In this document: piece by piece, positions 1 to 7,990 of the stretch
Position numbering within the stretch: position 1 is the first letter of the stretch
Layout: each line of letters opens with the position of its first letter
Source of the DNA: Deltaproteobacteria bacterium
Lineage (GTDB): Bacteria; Desulfobacterota; Binatia; UBA9968
DNA length: 38,065 nt
Direction of reading: 5' to 3'
NCBI GenBank assembly: GCA_016210115.1
Contig: JACQUW010000031.1
Coordinates: 1-38,065 of the forward strand
Program-made: the position numbers and the translations under genes
Notes under the pieces: generated by a model
The model's input: only the letters and a program-made list of their open reading frames with translations
Databases searched by the model: none
Told to the model about the DNA's origin: nothing

Positions 1-43
1 ATTCCAAGAGGCGCTGAATTGGGATGACTATTGACCCTAATGG

Positions 44-67
44 TGCGAAAAGAGGCTTTTTTTCGCA
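44..67 (-). terminator. Possible weak terminator hairpin after the HxH/ferritin-like gene
   Basis: An 8-bp inverted repeat TGCGAAAA / TTTTCGCA with an 8-nt spacer lies about 20 bases past the stop codon of the minus-strand gene ending at 89. The stem is A/T-rich on its inner side and no clean U-tract follows, so it could be a weak terminator or chance. The rest of bases 1-88 holds nothing else I recognise. Confidence 0.3.
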
Positions 68-88
68 TTCTTGAGAAACTGAATCCTT

Positions 89-703
89 TCAATCCTCTCC
101 GATCCCAGTGCCAATGCCGGCCGTCTCGGGACCTCCGAGCTTCGAGATCACGTCTATCTCGGATCTCTCAATCTCCAGTGCCTTCTTGAAGGCTTCTTCG
201 GCTGTGATCGCCGGAGTGCCTTGGCTGAGGTAAGCCTCCAACTGCCCTTTTAGCCAGTCCGCACCGGCGCGGCCAATACTAGCTCCCGACTTGCCAATGC
301 AGCGCTGGCTCACTAACTTTATCGCTGTTAGAATAGACGCTTGACGCTCCTTTGCGGCCGCCATCTCCCACCAGAAATGCCTGAGCCTGGGATGATGGAG
401 GAACAAGTGGGAGAAACGAAAATAGACTTTACCAATAAGGCGTTCGATCTCAGCCAAGGCCTGGAAGGAGTCGTCGCTTTTTAGCTTCTCCATGCGCTTC
501 CACCCGAAAACGGCGTGGCTTCGATCGAGCAGCTGCCTGTGGCGAGCCCCGATTTTCTCGCTCGGTTGATCGGCTACCGCTCGGAGTTCCCTTGCCGTGC
601 CAAGAAAACCATCCTTCAAGATACCGAGAGCGCCGGTCTCGTGGTGCAGGTGAACAGTGCCCGTTCGAGCGACATTGATGTCCCATCTTTTTTGCTGGTC
701 CAT
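89..703 (-). CDS. Small HxH-motif domain fused to a ferritin/rubrerythrin-like domain, function unknown
   Basis: This 204-residue protein has two parts. Residues 1-50 are a paralogue of two other small proteins in this window (7754-7942 and 12899-13105), sharing a W-x-I-x-V core, a G-T-V-H-L-H segment and an A-R-E-L-R helix; the Cys found in the other two is Ala here. From residue 71 (an internal Met, MEKLKSDD) the protein looks like a ferritin/rubrerythrin-type helical bundle: an EIERLIGKVY helix, an FWWEM..KERQA helix where the usual E-x-x-H is E-R-Q-A, and a late A-L-E-I-E-R helix. The start has a good ribosome site (GGAGG) downstream of a repeat-type leader. It may be a true fusion, or two genes joined by loss of a stop; translation from the internal Met is possible. 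It is the last gene of the receptor/chelatase cluster, so iron storage or sensing is plausible but inferred. Confidence 0.55.
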   Translation of the reverse strand: MDQQKRWDINVARTGTVHLHHETGALGILKDGFLGTARELRAVADQPSEKIGARHRQLLDRSHAVFGWKRMEKLKSDDSFQALAEIERLIGKVYFRFSHLFLHHPRLRHFWWEMAAAKERQASILTAIKLVSQRCIGKSGASIGRAGADWLKGQLEAYLSQGTPAITAEEAFKKALEIERSEIDVISKLGGPETAGIGTGIGED

Positions 704-714
704 TTTCTGTCCTC

Positions 715-757
715 CAAAAAAGAGCCCGGGCTCTGGGTTAAGACCTCTGGCCGCTTC
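715..757 (-). promoter_or_regulatory. Repeat-type leader with terminator-like palindrome (copy a)
   Basis: Read on the minus strand, a conserved block (CGGCCAGAGGTCTTAACCC) leads into the palindrome AGAGCCCGGGCTCT, then six Ts, then the GGAGG ribosome site and start codon of the gene at 703. Two diverged copies lie at 13119-13181 and 14312-14376, each also directly before a small gene. In this copy the hairpin halves abut without the larger loop of the other two. The arrangement (hairpin, U-tract, ribosome site) is that of a transcription attenuator or intergenic terminator. Confidence 0.55.
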
Positions 758-782
758 AGTTAAGAAATCTTGGTCGAAGAGG

Positions 783-2447
783 TTATTTTGGAATCTCCTC
801 TGTGAGGGTTCGTCTCATCCAGTTCTCGATTTCTTTCTCGATCCACCTGGTCAAGTTTGGGTGAGGGGCCAGACCCTTTCCATTGAGTGTGTAAGGCAGA
901 CCAGCCAGAATGCGCTGGTATGGGCCTGCGCCTGTTGGCCTATCGGCGATAACTAGGACCCGTCCGCCATCGCCGCTTGCCTCCTCAATGATAGTTCTCA
1001 CCTTAGCTACTGCCTTAGTCCGCTGCGCTGGCCAGTCTTCTCTTACCGTGGCACCGACAACGGCCCTAAACTTTTGAGGAGCTCGCTCCTGAATGAAACT
1101 TGCCTTTAGCTTTAGTTGTTCCAGCCAAAATTGATCCTCATGATCCCCCCCAGCACCGTGAGCCAACAGGATTACCGTCTCGCGCTTCGGGTCTTTACTT
1201 ACCTCCAGGACTCGGTCCAGAAGGACCTCGGCGATCAAAGCATCGTTATCGAATCCACCAGACGTGTAGAGAATGGCTCCAGTTTTAAGTCTTGGCGGAG
1301 GAAAAGCCGGGCCGCCGATGTAGACTTTGGGCGGCGGCGCCCGGCCGATAAGGTATTCCAGCTCTCCTTTTAGACTTAAGGATATGTCATAGAGCCGGAG
1401 AATCAGAATTCTCCGCGCCCCTCTTGCCGCCACCTTTTCGAGAGCTTCTTGCAGCGTCTCATGATCGGCCATGCCAAAACCGATTTCTACGTTGTAGCGC
1501 GGTGAAAGCGGAAGGATGTTGGCAGTAAGCGTCTCGTTGATATATTCGCCGGCCCCGTGAGGCATAACAACAATCCCTAATTCTTCCGGTCGTGGGGAAA
1601 CAAACTCGTTCGCTCTGCGCTTCAGCCAAAGGGCAACATTAGCGTGAGGAAGGATCTCTTTATCTCTTACGTAGCGAACAGGAAGGCCTTTTAGCGTTCT
1701 CTCGAATATATGCGCCATCTGCATCGATCCGGTGTGTTTAAAGCCCAGGTGGAAGGGAACAATAACCGTGCGTAGATTCTTGTCTGCCGCGAGAGATTTC
1801 ATTAGCTCTTGAGCCTTCTGGTTCTCCTCTCGCACAACTTTTTCAGCGCCTGCGTTGTGATAAAGGACCACAGCCTGGGTCTCCTGGAACGGCAACCTGT
1901 GTTTGGCTTCCGCTATGAGCTGATTGAGGGTGGAGCGAATCTCTTCGGCCTCTTCGTGATTCGTTGCTCCAAAGCCGACCACTACCAGGCGTTCTTTGAG
2001 TGGTTCTTGAGAAATTCCTTTTGCCCGTTCCTCCAGGATCTGAGCGAGTAAATAGTGGCCTCCGCTGGATGGTGCAATCTTTAGCCCTTCAGTATGACCG
2101 AGGAGCTTTTTTGTCTTCTTTAGGTGCGGGTCTCCGTCAGTCAGGACCAGCGGCAGGATAACGACGTCTCTTGCTCCGGCAGTTTTTAGCGATGCCACGC
2201 CTTCTTTTAACTTTGTTCGGATCCTGTCCTCGTCATCTGGATTCAGAGAAATGAAGACCAAAGCCGCATGGTACCCTTTCTTAAAATCCTCGAAGGTGTT
2301 CCTGATGTGCTGGTTACCCTGATAGCCCCTATCCGGCGCAATGACGAGAAAACCGGTTGAGTCTACGCTGCCGGCTGGGGCCACAACGGTTTTCAGCAAA
2401 ACAAAAGCGATGAGTAGAGCAAATTGAAATAAGCGCATTGTTTTCAT
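783..2447 (-). CDS. Secreted CbiX-like chelatase-family protein with four chelatase-like modules
   Basis: The 554-residue product begins with a signal peptide (MKTMRLFQFALLIAFVLLK...) and an AGGAGG ribosome site, so it is probably periplasmic or lipid-free exported. It resembles class II chelatases (CbiX/SirB), which insert cobalt, nickel or iron into tetrapyrroles. I see about four repeated alpha/beta modules: roughly residues 30-120, 150-280, 285-375 and 415-545. The third and fourth carry PHGAG and AHGAG motifs at the place of the family's catalytic His; the first has APDRGY and the second VGFGATNH instead, so they look degenerate. Typical CbiX has one or two such modules in the cytoplasm. 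It sits 30 bases downstream of a TonB-dependent receptor and is probably in its operon, suggesting that it handles a metal or tetrapyrrole as it enters the periplasm. Substrate and direction (insertion, removal or binding only) are unknown. Confidence 0.72.
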   Translation of the reverse strand: MKTMRLFQFALLIAFVLLKTVVAPAGSVDSTGFLVIAPDRGYQGNQHIRNTFEDFKKGYHAALVFISLNPDDEDRIRTKLKEGVASLKTAGARDVVILPLVLTDGDPHLKKTKKLLGHTEGLKIAPSSGGHYLLAQILEERAKGISQEPLKERLVVVGFGATNHEEAEEIRSTLNQLIAEAKHRLPFQETQAVVLYHNAGAEKVVREENQKAQELMKSLAADKNLRTVIVPFHLGFKHTGSMQMAHIFERTLKGLPVRYVRDKEILPHANVALWLKRRANEFVSPRPEELGIVVMPHGAGEYINETLTANILPLSPRYNVEIGFGMADHETLQEALEKVAARGARRILILRLYDISLSLKGELEYLIGRAPPPKVYIGGPAFPPPRLKTGAILYTSGGFDNDALIAEVLLDRVLEVSKDPKRETVILLAHGAGGDHEDQFWLEQLKLKASFIQERAPQKFRAVVGATVREDWPAQRTKAVAKVRTIIEEASGDGGRVLVIADRPTGAGPYQRILAGLPYTLNGKGLAPHPNLTRWIEKEIENWMRRTLTEEIPK

Positions 2448-2477
2448 TTTTTCCTCCTGTTTTTTTGAGACTTCTGT

Positions 2478-4379
2478 TTAATACTTCAAAGTGAATCCGC
2501 CGTAGAAAACTCTCCCCGGCGTACGGCGGAAAATCGCTTGAGTATCGTCCAAAAGATTATCGATTCCAAAGTGGACCAGGATGCTTTTCCCTAGCTCTTT
2601 AGCAAGCCTCAGATCGATCTGAATGGTAGGCTCGGCTTTCTCGTTGGACTCGATCTTTCGGTTCCGGTTCAAGTCGAGAGCGCCGAATCCCTCGTCCCAA
2701 CGCAGCCGTGTCGTAAAATTAAGCCCCCATGGCGTGTAATCCCAAGAGAGTTTGGACTTGATCGCGTTTCGTGCGCGGCTAAACAGCTGCTCCCCGGTCT
2801 TCTCATCGCGAGCCGAGAGGTTGATATAGCCGACCTCAAATGTCGTGTAGGAGAAAGGGCGGATTCCCCCGGTTAGCTCGACGCCTTCGAACCGCGCGCG
2901 ACTCACATTTTCGTACTGGCAGGCCCTTGGAGCCGTCGGAGCGCACTCGATGAGGTCCCTGAGCTCATGGCGAAAAGGGGAGACTCCCACAAAGGCCCAT
3001 GGAAGGCGGTATTCAACGCCAATGCTATAACTTCGGCCCTTCTCTGGCTCCAAGCCTGGGTTTCCCTGGATGAAGATTCCTCCAGGCTCGGTAAAGGCAG
3101 CATAAAGCTCAGTCAGGCTTGGCGTGCGAAACCCCTCAGTGTAGCTGACGCGGAATCGCACATGGTCCAGCGGCTTTAAGAAAAGAGTGACCGCCGGTGT
3201 GAAACGGGCTCTGATCTCCTCGTGTTTGGTTACCCTTGCGCCTGGGACAATAGTGAGCCAGCTTGTCGGGCTGATCTCGGCCTGGCTAAAAAAGGCATAT
3301 TTGTCGATGTCGATGCGCTTCTTGGGCAACTCAGCGCCGATACCCCTTCTCTGTTCATATTCTCCCCCCACCATGAGGTGAAGCATGTCTCCAAATTGCC
3401 TCCCGTAGAGCAGCTCGGTTTCATAAAACTGTTCTCTGAAAGTCGAAGATTGGCTCCGTATGAGCGCCTCGTTGTCCTGACGGTGCACTTTGCTGTCCCG
3501 GTCGAAGAGCTGGATGTGACTTGTCAGCTTCAGTTCGGAATTGGCATCCAGGCGAAGCGATGGCTCAAGGATTATTTGCCAGCGCTCAATGTCCGAGGCG
3601 CTGATTCTCGGAGAAGGGATTGCGCGTGTCGGATTTCCAATCGAGGTTGATTCCCTGGCTCCATAGTGAACATAAAGCGGGAAAGTGAGCCTCTCGTGCA
3701 GCTTGTAGCTAACCTTGCTGCTGAAATCATAGGTCGTAAATTCAGGGCCGTCGGTCGCCGGGTCTTGCTTGCTGATATCAAAGCTGTCGCCGCGGCCGAC
3801 GCCTCCGGAGAGGAAAATCCCGAAGTTTTCGGTTTTCATCTCTCCCGTGAACTGGCCGGCCTGCTGGCTGAGGCTCTCAAACTGGCTGCTGAGGCTCGCC
3901 CCCAGGGGTTTTGTCGCCTCCTTAGTGATTAAATTGATCGCCCCTCCCATGGCCTTGGTGTCATAGAGAACCGAGGCGCCGCCTTTGATGACTTCGATCC
4001 TATCGATGTCCTGAGTTTGAAGGTTTTGCGTGAAGACCGCTCCTTCGATGGTGCCAATAAGCTCCCGCCCATTCCTCAGAAACTGAATCTGATTGGTGCC
4101 GACACCTTGGATTTGAAAGCCCATAAAGCCGGCAGGCCGCCGGTTAAGCTGGATCGAGGGAAGATCCTGAAGCACGCGCTCCACGCGGAGAGCGCCCGCT
4201 TCTTGGATTTCTTTTTCCGTTATGACGTCCGTCTCTACGGGCGCATCCTGGCGCCGATGTTCCGTCCGCGTACCGGTGACCACCACCTCCTGAAGGTTAA
4301 AGGGTCTTTCCTGGCTGATACCCGGAAATGGCTGGATGCCTGCCATTACCCCCGCCAGCAGCATAGTCCTCCACTTCAT
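2478..4379 (-). CDS. TonB-dependent outer-membrane receptor, BtuB/CirA-like
   Basis: This is a receptor of about 633 residues. I place the start at the Met of MKWRTMLL because GAAGGAG lies a few bases upstream and a signal peptide follows; the reading frame is open further upstream only because it crosses the leader hairpin. After the signal comes a TonB box-like EVVVTGTR, then a plug domain (D-V-I-T-x-x-E-I, R-x-x-x-V-L-Q-D-L-P, IDRIEVIKGGASVLYDT, GGAINLITK) and a beta barrel with the characteristic F-R-V-S-Y-T-E-G-F-R-T-P-S-L-T-E-L-Y block and NPGLEPEKG. The C-terminus ends in aromatic/hydrophobic residues as expected for barrel assembly. It imports a metal chelate, siderophore or corrinoid; the neighbouring chelatase-like gene favours a tetrapyrrole or metal ligand, but that is inference. 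Confidence 0.88.
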   Translation of the reverse strand: MKWRTMLLAGVMAGIQPFPGISQERPFNLQEVVVTGTRTEHRRQDAPVETDVITEKEIQEAGALRVERVLQDLPSIQLNRRPAGFMGFQIQGVGTNQIQFLRNGRELIGTIEGAVFTQNLQTQDIDRIEVIKGGASVLYDTKAMGGAINLITKEATKPLGASLSSQFESLSQQAGQFTGEMKTENFGIFLSGGVGRGDSFDISKQDPATDGPEFTTYDFSSKVSYKLHERLTFPLYVHYGARESTSIGNPTRAIPSPRISASDIERWQIILEPSLRLDANSELKLTSHIQLFDRDSKVHRQDNEALIRSQSSTFREQFYETELLYGRQFGDMLHLMVGGEYEQRRGIGAELPKKRIDIDKYAFFSQAEISPTSWLTIVPGARVTKHEEIRARFTPAVTLFLKPLDHVRFRVSYTEGFRTPSLTELYAAFTEPGGIFIQGNPGLEPEKGRSYSIGVEYRLPWAFVGVSPFRHELRDLIECAPTAPRACQYENVSRARFEGVELTGGIRPFSYTTFEVGYINLSARDEKTGEQLFSRARNAIKSKLSWDYTPWGLNFTTRLRWDEGFGALDLNRNRKIESNEKAEPTIQIDLRLAKELGKSILVHFGIDNLLDDTQAIFRRTPGRVFYGGFTLKY

Positions 4380-4415
4380 AACTGTTTTCTCCTTCCACAG
4401 AATGCTTTTGGTCTT

Positions 4416-4460
4416 GCTGGCTGGAAGGCCGGTAAAAGGGAGGCCTTGTGGCTGGCTGGG
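4416..4460 (-). promoter_or_regulatory. CCAGCCAG-flanked hairpin in receptor leader (copy 1)
   Basis: On the plus strand this reads GCTGGCTGG, then AAGGCC, 11 bases, GGCCTT, then GTG and GCTGGCTGG. It lies 37 bases upstream of the receptor start at 4379 and outside its ribosome site. The flanks and stem match copy 2 at 7519-7565 almost base for base; copy 3 at 10262-10295 keeps the flanking repeats but has a different stem sequence. A cis-acting RNA or DNA element shared by the three receptor genes is the simplest reading. Confidence 0.55.
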
Positions 4461-4517
4461 TCTTTTCGTCAATGTTCTATTGCGAGCAATGCCTTTCTGG
4501 GGAATTCTAAAGTCACA

Positions 4518-5249
4518 CTAATGCGGAACGATGGTTTCGGCCGCTTGCGGTCTACTCCGAAATTCTGACCCGAGATGAGGGCTGCTGAGCGCTTGAGCCG
4601 CCGCATTTTTTGCCCGCCGCCTGCGCCACTTCGGGACGATCCAGAGATAGGCTCCGGTCAGCGTAAGACCAATAATGACGACGCTGGTGAAGTCCATGAG
4701 CAGCTTACCCGCTTCGCCGCCGAGCTTTCCCGTATGCAGATCCTTCATCAGTTTGTTCCAGTTAATGCCGCGTTTCATTTCAGCGCCTGCGCGAGGCTGG
4801 GTGTTCTGGCGGTAGCTGTTTTTCTCCGTCAGCGCGCCGGTGACGGCATTGATCGTGATTTCACGGTCTTCGTCTTGCGCTTTGATCTTGTAGATAAGCG
4901 TGCCGCGTTCATCATTCAGATGGACATGCTTGATTGGAACATCGCCCCACACCTCCCGTGCCCTTGCGAGCGCCTGGGCGAAGCTAACCGGATGGCTTGT
5001 CAGATCGCTCACAGTCGTCAGCGCACCGGCGGTTAAGGGATTGGGTTTATTTTGCGGCTTGGCTCCGAACAGTTTCATCCACTCATGATTGAGGTAAATT
5101 CCTGTGACGCACACGATAATGATGAACAGCGAGAGCGCGATCCCGAGCCAGATGTGCCATTCACGAAATTTGATCAGGAGCCGGTTCTTAGAGGGTGGCT
5201 TGGCTTGAGCTATGGGTGGTCTGGTTGTTGCGGCCGAGTGGTTTCTCAT
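4518..5249 (-). CDS. PepSY-associated transmembrane protein
   Basis: The 243-residue product has a cytoplasmic basic N-terminus, one transmembrane helix (about residues 35-55, WHIWLGIALSLFIIIVCVTGIYLNH pattern), an extracytoplasmic PepSY-type domain and a second helix near residues 190-207 (VVIIGLTLTGAYLWI) followed by a basic tail (KWRRRR). This layout, including W-H-x-W-L-G and L-x-L-T-G-x-Y-L-W, fits the PepSY_TM/PiuB family found beside siderophore and heme receptors; some relatives reduce or release iron in the periplasm. It lies 32 bases after receptor 5281-7491 and has its own AGGAG ribosome site, so the two probably form an operon. The C-terminal 35 residues are low-complexity and probably disordered. 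Confidence 0.8.
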   Translation of the reverse strand: MRNHSAATTRPPIAQAKPPSKNRLLIKFREWHIWLGIALSLFIIIVCVTGIYLNHEWMKLFGAKPQNKPNPLTAGALTTVSDLTSHPVSFAQALARAREVWGDVPIKHVHLNDERGTLIYKIKAQDEDREITINAVTGALTEKNSYRQNTQPRAGAEMKRGINWNKLMKDLHTGKLGGEAGKLLMDFTSVVIIGLTLTGAYLWIVPKWRRRRAKNAAAQALSSPHLGSEFRSRPQAAETIVPH

Positions 5250-5280
5250 TTCTCTTCTCCTCTTCTGCGGATGGATATTT

Positions 5281-7491
5281 TCAGAAGCTGTAGTTAAGGC
5301 CTATAAGAATCGTGCGGTTTGCGCCTTCAGTTTTCTTTACGGTCTCGCCGTTGGCCTTTCGCGTGAACTCGCTGCGGTCGGTATTCGTGAGGTTAGTGAT
5401 TTCCAGAAAACCGTATAAGGCGCCGGTCAGCCGCTGGCGTACCGCAAGGTCGATTTTCCACGCCGCCTTGCCCCGCGTGACATCACCCGACGCTTCCTCG
5501 CTGGCTCCCGGCTTGACGAAATTGGCGGAGAAGGTAAAGATCGTTGATTTGGGAATCCACTCGTAGTCCGTTCCCAGATTAGCGATAAACTTGGGCTGTT
5601 CTTTGAACGGCCGTTTTTTTCCCGAGGAGTCTTGCAGCAGAGAATCCAAGACCGTCTGGTTTGACCAAAGGACGAGCCCCCGCGTCCAATCGAGACCCGT
5701 CCAATTGAATCCGAAGCGCTGCTCCAGTTCGATTCCCTTCAACCAACCGTCGCCGACATTTTGTACCTGAAAAATGCTCTTGCCGTTGCGATCCTCGCCG
5801 CTGTCTACCTCCTCGATTACGCCTTTGATCCATTTGTGGAAGAGGTTCAGTCCCAGGAACAAATCTCGACGGGCGTAATCGAGTCCCACATCGAGATTCC
5901 ATGCGCGGGCCGGTTCGAGCGCCGGATTGCCGATCACGATTTTGGTTGTGTCCTCTTGCTCAAAGGGCGATAGCTCGTCGAATTTTGGCCGGTTTACGGC
6001 GCGCGATATAGCGCTCCTGAGACTCAGGTTATCGGTAGCGTGCCAGAGAGCATGAAAAGAGGGATTCGGGTCCAAAAAACCGCGTTTCTCTTTGGGCTGC
6101 GTCTTGTCGCGGGCCGAAAGTGCTACATATTCCACGCGCACGCCAGGCAACAGGCTCAAGCGATCGGTCACCTTTACTTCATTCTGTAAAAACCCTGCGT
6201 AGTAGTTTTCTTTAAGAAAGTAGGTGTCCTTAGGCGTGGTCTTGTCAGTAGATTTGCCGTTTTTGATCTCGATCTTCTCGTTCTCTCGGAAGCGGTCGCG
6301 AAAACGCAGTGACAGGCCGGTTTTAAATTCCTGGGGCAGGCCGAAAGTGAAGGGAACTGCCAGCTTCGCGTTGTAATTCCATGTCGCGTCTTCTTTCCTC
6401 CCGTCTTCGAGCTCGCGCTTATCGAGAGTCATCACGCTCTTGCTCTCTTTGAAAGCGTCTTTGAGCTTGCCGCCGCTGGTTTCGCGCGTCGAGTAATACG
6501 CGAAAGTATGTTCAAGTGTCCTGTTTGAGCTGAACTGATGGCGATGCTCGAGTGCGCCGCCGACGGTCAACTTCAGTTTGTCCTCCCGCTCTGTTTCCAG
6601 GCTCTCATCGCTGGCCGCCGCCTTGGTGAGGTCGCGTTCGGACTTCGCCTTCTGTCTTTTCTCGTTCAGGCGCAGGAGCAATGGTTTGACATGAATTTCG
6701 CCGCTCCTGTAGTACAAAGCCCCGTCGAAAAAGCCGTCGGTGGCCGTCAGCTTTTTTGATTCCTTCTCGCTCCGGGTTTTCTTTGCATCCCCGTTAGCTT
6801 TGAATTCGTTTTCCAGCTTGTCTTTAACGAAAGGATCGCGGTTGAAGCTGAACGTTCCCATGGCTCCCAAGAAATCGCCGAACTTCCCTCCTGCCGAGAG
6901 GCTGTTGCTCCACGTCCCGTCGCCGAAACGCTCACGCCCACCGAATCCCAAGCGCGCGTTCCCGCTGAAGCGCTCCGGAATCGGGCGAGTCTTTAAGTGC
7001 ACGCGTCCAGCGAGGCCGTCGCTTTCATATTCCGCGGTCGGATTACGGATAATAGCGATTTCCTCAATCAGGTAGGCGGGCACGCGATTGAGCTGCAGCT
7101 CGCGCTTTTCTCCGCCGTCCGGCACCGGGACATTGTCGATCTGGGCGCGTGTAAACTCTTTGTCCAGGCCGCGCAGGCGTATGTCGTTGTTCTCTCCGGG
7201 AGCTCCGCCCATGAAGACACCCGGCATGCGTTGAAGGACGTCGCCAACGCGGCGGTTTGGCCGGTTATCGATCTGTTCGCGAGCGATAGATGTGCTGGGT
7301 AGGGCGGTGTTCAGCCGGCGTTCTTCGCGCGTCTTGATGGCTTTCTCTTCAACAACGATCTCGTCCAGATCGAAGAGCTCTTCCCTTTTTTCCTGCGCAA
7401 GCGAACCTTGGGGACAAATCAGAAGAGCGCTTAGGGCCCAATTTAAAACACTCACCATAACCGCCGCCTGCCTAAAGCCGCTTTTCTTCAA
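5281..7491 (-). CDS. TonB-dependent outer-membrane receptor
   Basis: I choose the TTG at 7491 (MKKSGFRQ...) because AGGAGG lies 8 bases upstream; a TTG two codons earlier would be only 2 bases from that site. The product is about 736 residues: signal peptide ending near SLAQ, TonB box-like DLDEIVVEE, plug domain (R-R-V-G-D-V-L-Q-R-M-P-G-V, I-R-L-R-G-L, a R-N-P-T-A-E-Y-E-S-D-G-L-A-G segment) and a large beta barrel with SAISRAVNRPKFDELSPF and NPALEPARAWN. The final residues ILIGLNYSF are a typical barrel end. The plug resembles the group of receptors for ferric siderophores and similar ligands; no ligand can be assigned. It is preceded by the CCAGCCAG hairpin and a HemP-like relic, and is followed by the PepSY gene. 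Confidence 0.88.
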   Translation of the reverse strand: MKKSGFRQAAVMVSVLNWALSALLICPQGSLAQEKREELFDLDEIVVEEKAIKTREERRLNTALPSTSIAREQIDNRPNRRVGDVLQRMPGVFMGGAPGENNDIRLRGLDKEFTRAQIDNVPVPDGGEKRELQLNRVPAYLIEEIAIIRNPTAEYESDGLAGRVHLKTRPIPERFSGNARLGFGGRERFGDGTWSNSLSAGGKFGDFLGAMGTFSFNRDPFVKDKLENEFKANGDAKKTRSEKESKKLTATDGFFDGALYYRSGEIHVKPLLLRLNEKRQKAKSERDLTKAAASDESLETEREDKLKLTVGGALEHRHQFSSNRTLEHTFAYYSTRETSGGKLKDAFKESKSVMTLDKRELEDGRKEDATWNYNAKLAVPFTFGLPQEFKTGLSLRFRDRFRENEKIEIKNGKSTDKTTPKDTYFLKENYYAGFLQNEVKVTDRLSLLPGVRVEYVALSARDKTQPKEKRGFLDPNPSFHALWHATDNLSLRSAISRAVNRPKFDELSPFEQEDTTKIVIGNPALEPARAWNLDVGLDYARRDLFLGLNLFHKWIKGVIEEVDSGEDRNGKSIFQVQNVGDGWLKGIELEQRFGFNWTGLDWTRGLVLWSNQTVLDSLLQDSSGKKRPFKEQPKFIANLGTDYEWIPKSTIFTFSANFVKPGASEEASGDVTRGKAAWKIDLAVRQRLTGALYGFLEITNLTNTDRSEFTRKANGETVKKTEGANRTILIGLNYSF

Positions 7492-7518
7492 CGTCAAAAC
7501 CTCCTAAGAATCTTGTTT

Positions 7519-7565
7519 TTCTGGCTGGCTGAAGGCCTGCTGGAGAGCGGCCTTGTGGCTGGCTG
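7519..7565 (-). promoter_or_regulatory. CCAGCCAG-flanked hairpin in receptor leader (copy 2)
   Basis: Plus strand: CTGGCTGG(CTG), AAGGCC, 11-base loop, GGCCTT, GTG, GCTGGCTGG. The element lies 28 bases upstream of the TTG start of the receptor at 7491 and just past the stop of the HemP-like relic. Stem, loop length and flanks equal those of copy 1 at 4416-4460, so the two leaders are recent duplicates or under common constraint. Confidence 0.55.
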
Positions 7566-7576
7566 GGTCTCTTGTG

Positions 7577-7687
7577 TTCTACTTCGTCAGGATCATTTTT
7601 TTCCCTTCGAGTAACCTTAAATACAGTTCTTTCGCTGGTGGATCATCACTCTTTTGCTTTCTTGTTTGCGGGGCCCGGCCCCTGGCC
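7577..7687 (-). pseudogene. HemP-like relic upstream of receptor
   Basis: A minus-strand open stretch of 36 codons ends in LYLRLLEGKKMILTK and a TAG stop. This matches the C-terminal signature of the hemin uptake protein HemP, seen intact at 10310-10498 as ILRITRNGKLILTK. An in-frame TAG closes it upstream and there is no ATG, GTG or TTG in a useful place, so it is probably a decayed copy (or starts at a rare codon). It stands in the same place relative to its receptor as the intact hemP, which suggests that a hemP-receptor unit was duplicated. Confidence 0.5.
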
Positions 7688-7713
7688 CACTAGAGCCAGA
7701 GGGCGAGCCCCGC
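7668..7713 (-). terminator. Strong GC hairpin between the HxH gene and the HemP relic
   Basis: A two-part inverted repeat pairs GCGGGGC (7668-7674) with GCCCCGC (7707-7713) and CCCCTGGC with GCCAGAGG inside it. It sits 40 bases past the stop of the small gene 7754-7942. No T-run follows on the minus strand, so it may stabilise an RNA end or act as a weak terminator rather than a classic rho-independent site. Confidence 0.4.
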
Positions 7714-7753
7714 TTCCCACCCAGAAAGGAGGCAAAGAGAGTGGGAATTATCG

Positions 7754-7942
7754 CTACGACCCGTTCTGGCTCTGACCCGCCGGGATCGAGTGAAGGGCCT
7801 CCAACTGATCCGCCACGGCTCGGAGTTCTCTTGCCAGGCCCAGAAAACCTTCCTTCAAAACCTGGAGGGAGCCGGTCTCATAGTGTACGTGGAGTCTCCC
7901 CGTCTGGCAGACATTGATCTCCCATCTTTTTTGTTGCTCCAT
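7754..7942 (-). CDS. Small HxH-motif protein, function unknown (paralogue b)
   Basis: A 62-residue cytoplasmic protein (MEQQKRWEINVCQTG...) with GAGGAG at a good distance from the ATG. It is closely similar to the N-terminus of the protein at 89-703 and more distantly to 12899-13105. All share W-(E/D)-I-x-V, a following Cys or Ala, G-x-(V/L)-H-x-H-(Y/H), a (L/I)-x-(V/I)-L-K-(E/D) strand-turn, and an F-x-x-(L/T)-A-R-E-L helix. The Cys and the two His of HxH could bind a metal or heme, but no known family tells me this. The gene lies between two receptor genes. The last 12 residues (IPAGQSQNGS) look like an untidy end. Confidence 0.6.
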   Translation of the reverse strand: MEQQKRWEINVCQTGRLHVHYETGSLQVLKEGFLGLARELRAVADQLEALHSIPAGQSQNGS

Positions 7943-7990
7943 TTCTGTTCTCCTCGAGCCCGGGCAACCTCGAATGCACGGGTCCGTCTT

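Noticed and set aside
450..686. Overlapping 78-codon frame on the minus strand inside the HxH/ferritin-like gene
   Set aside because: It is basic, low-complexity and unlike any paralogue; it is a shadow of the real frame.
4416..4460. Cobalamin riboswitch upstream of the BtuB/CirA-like receptor
   Set aside because: The leader is too short and lacks the conserved B12-box core; only the CCAGCCAG hairpin is present.
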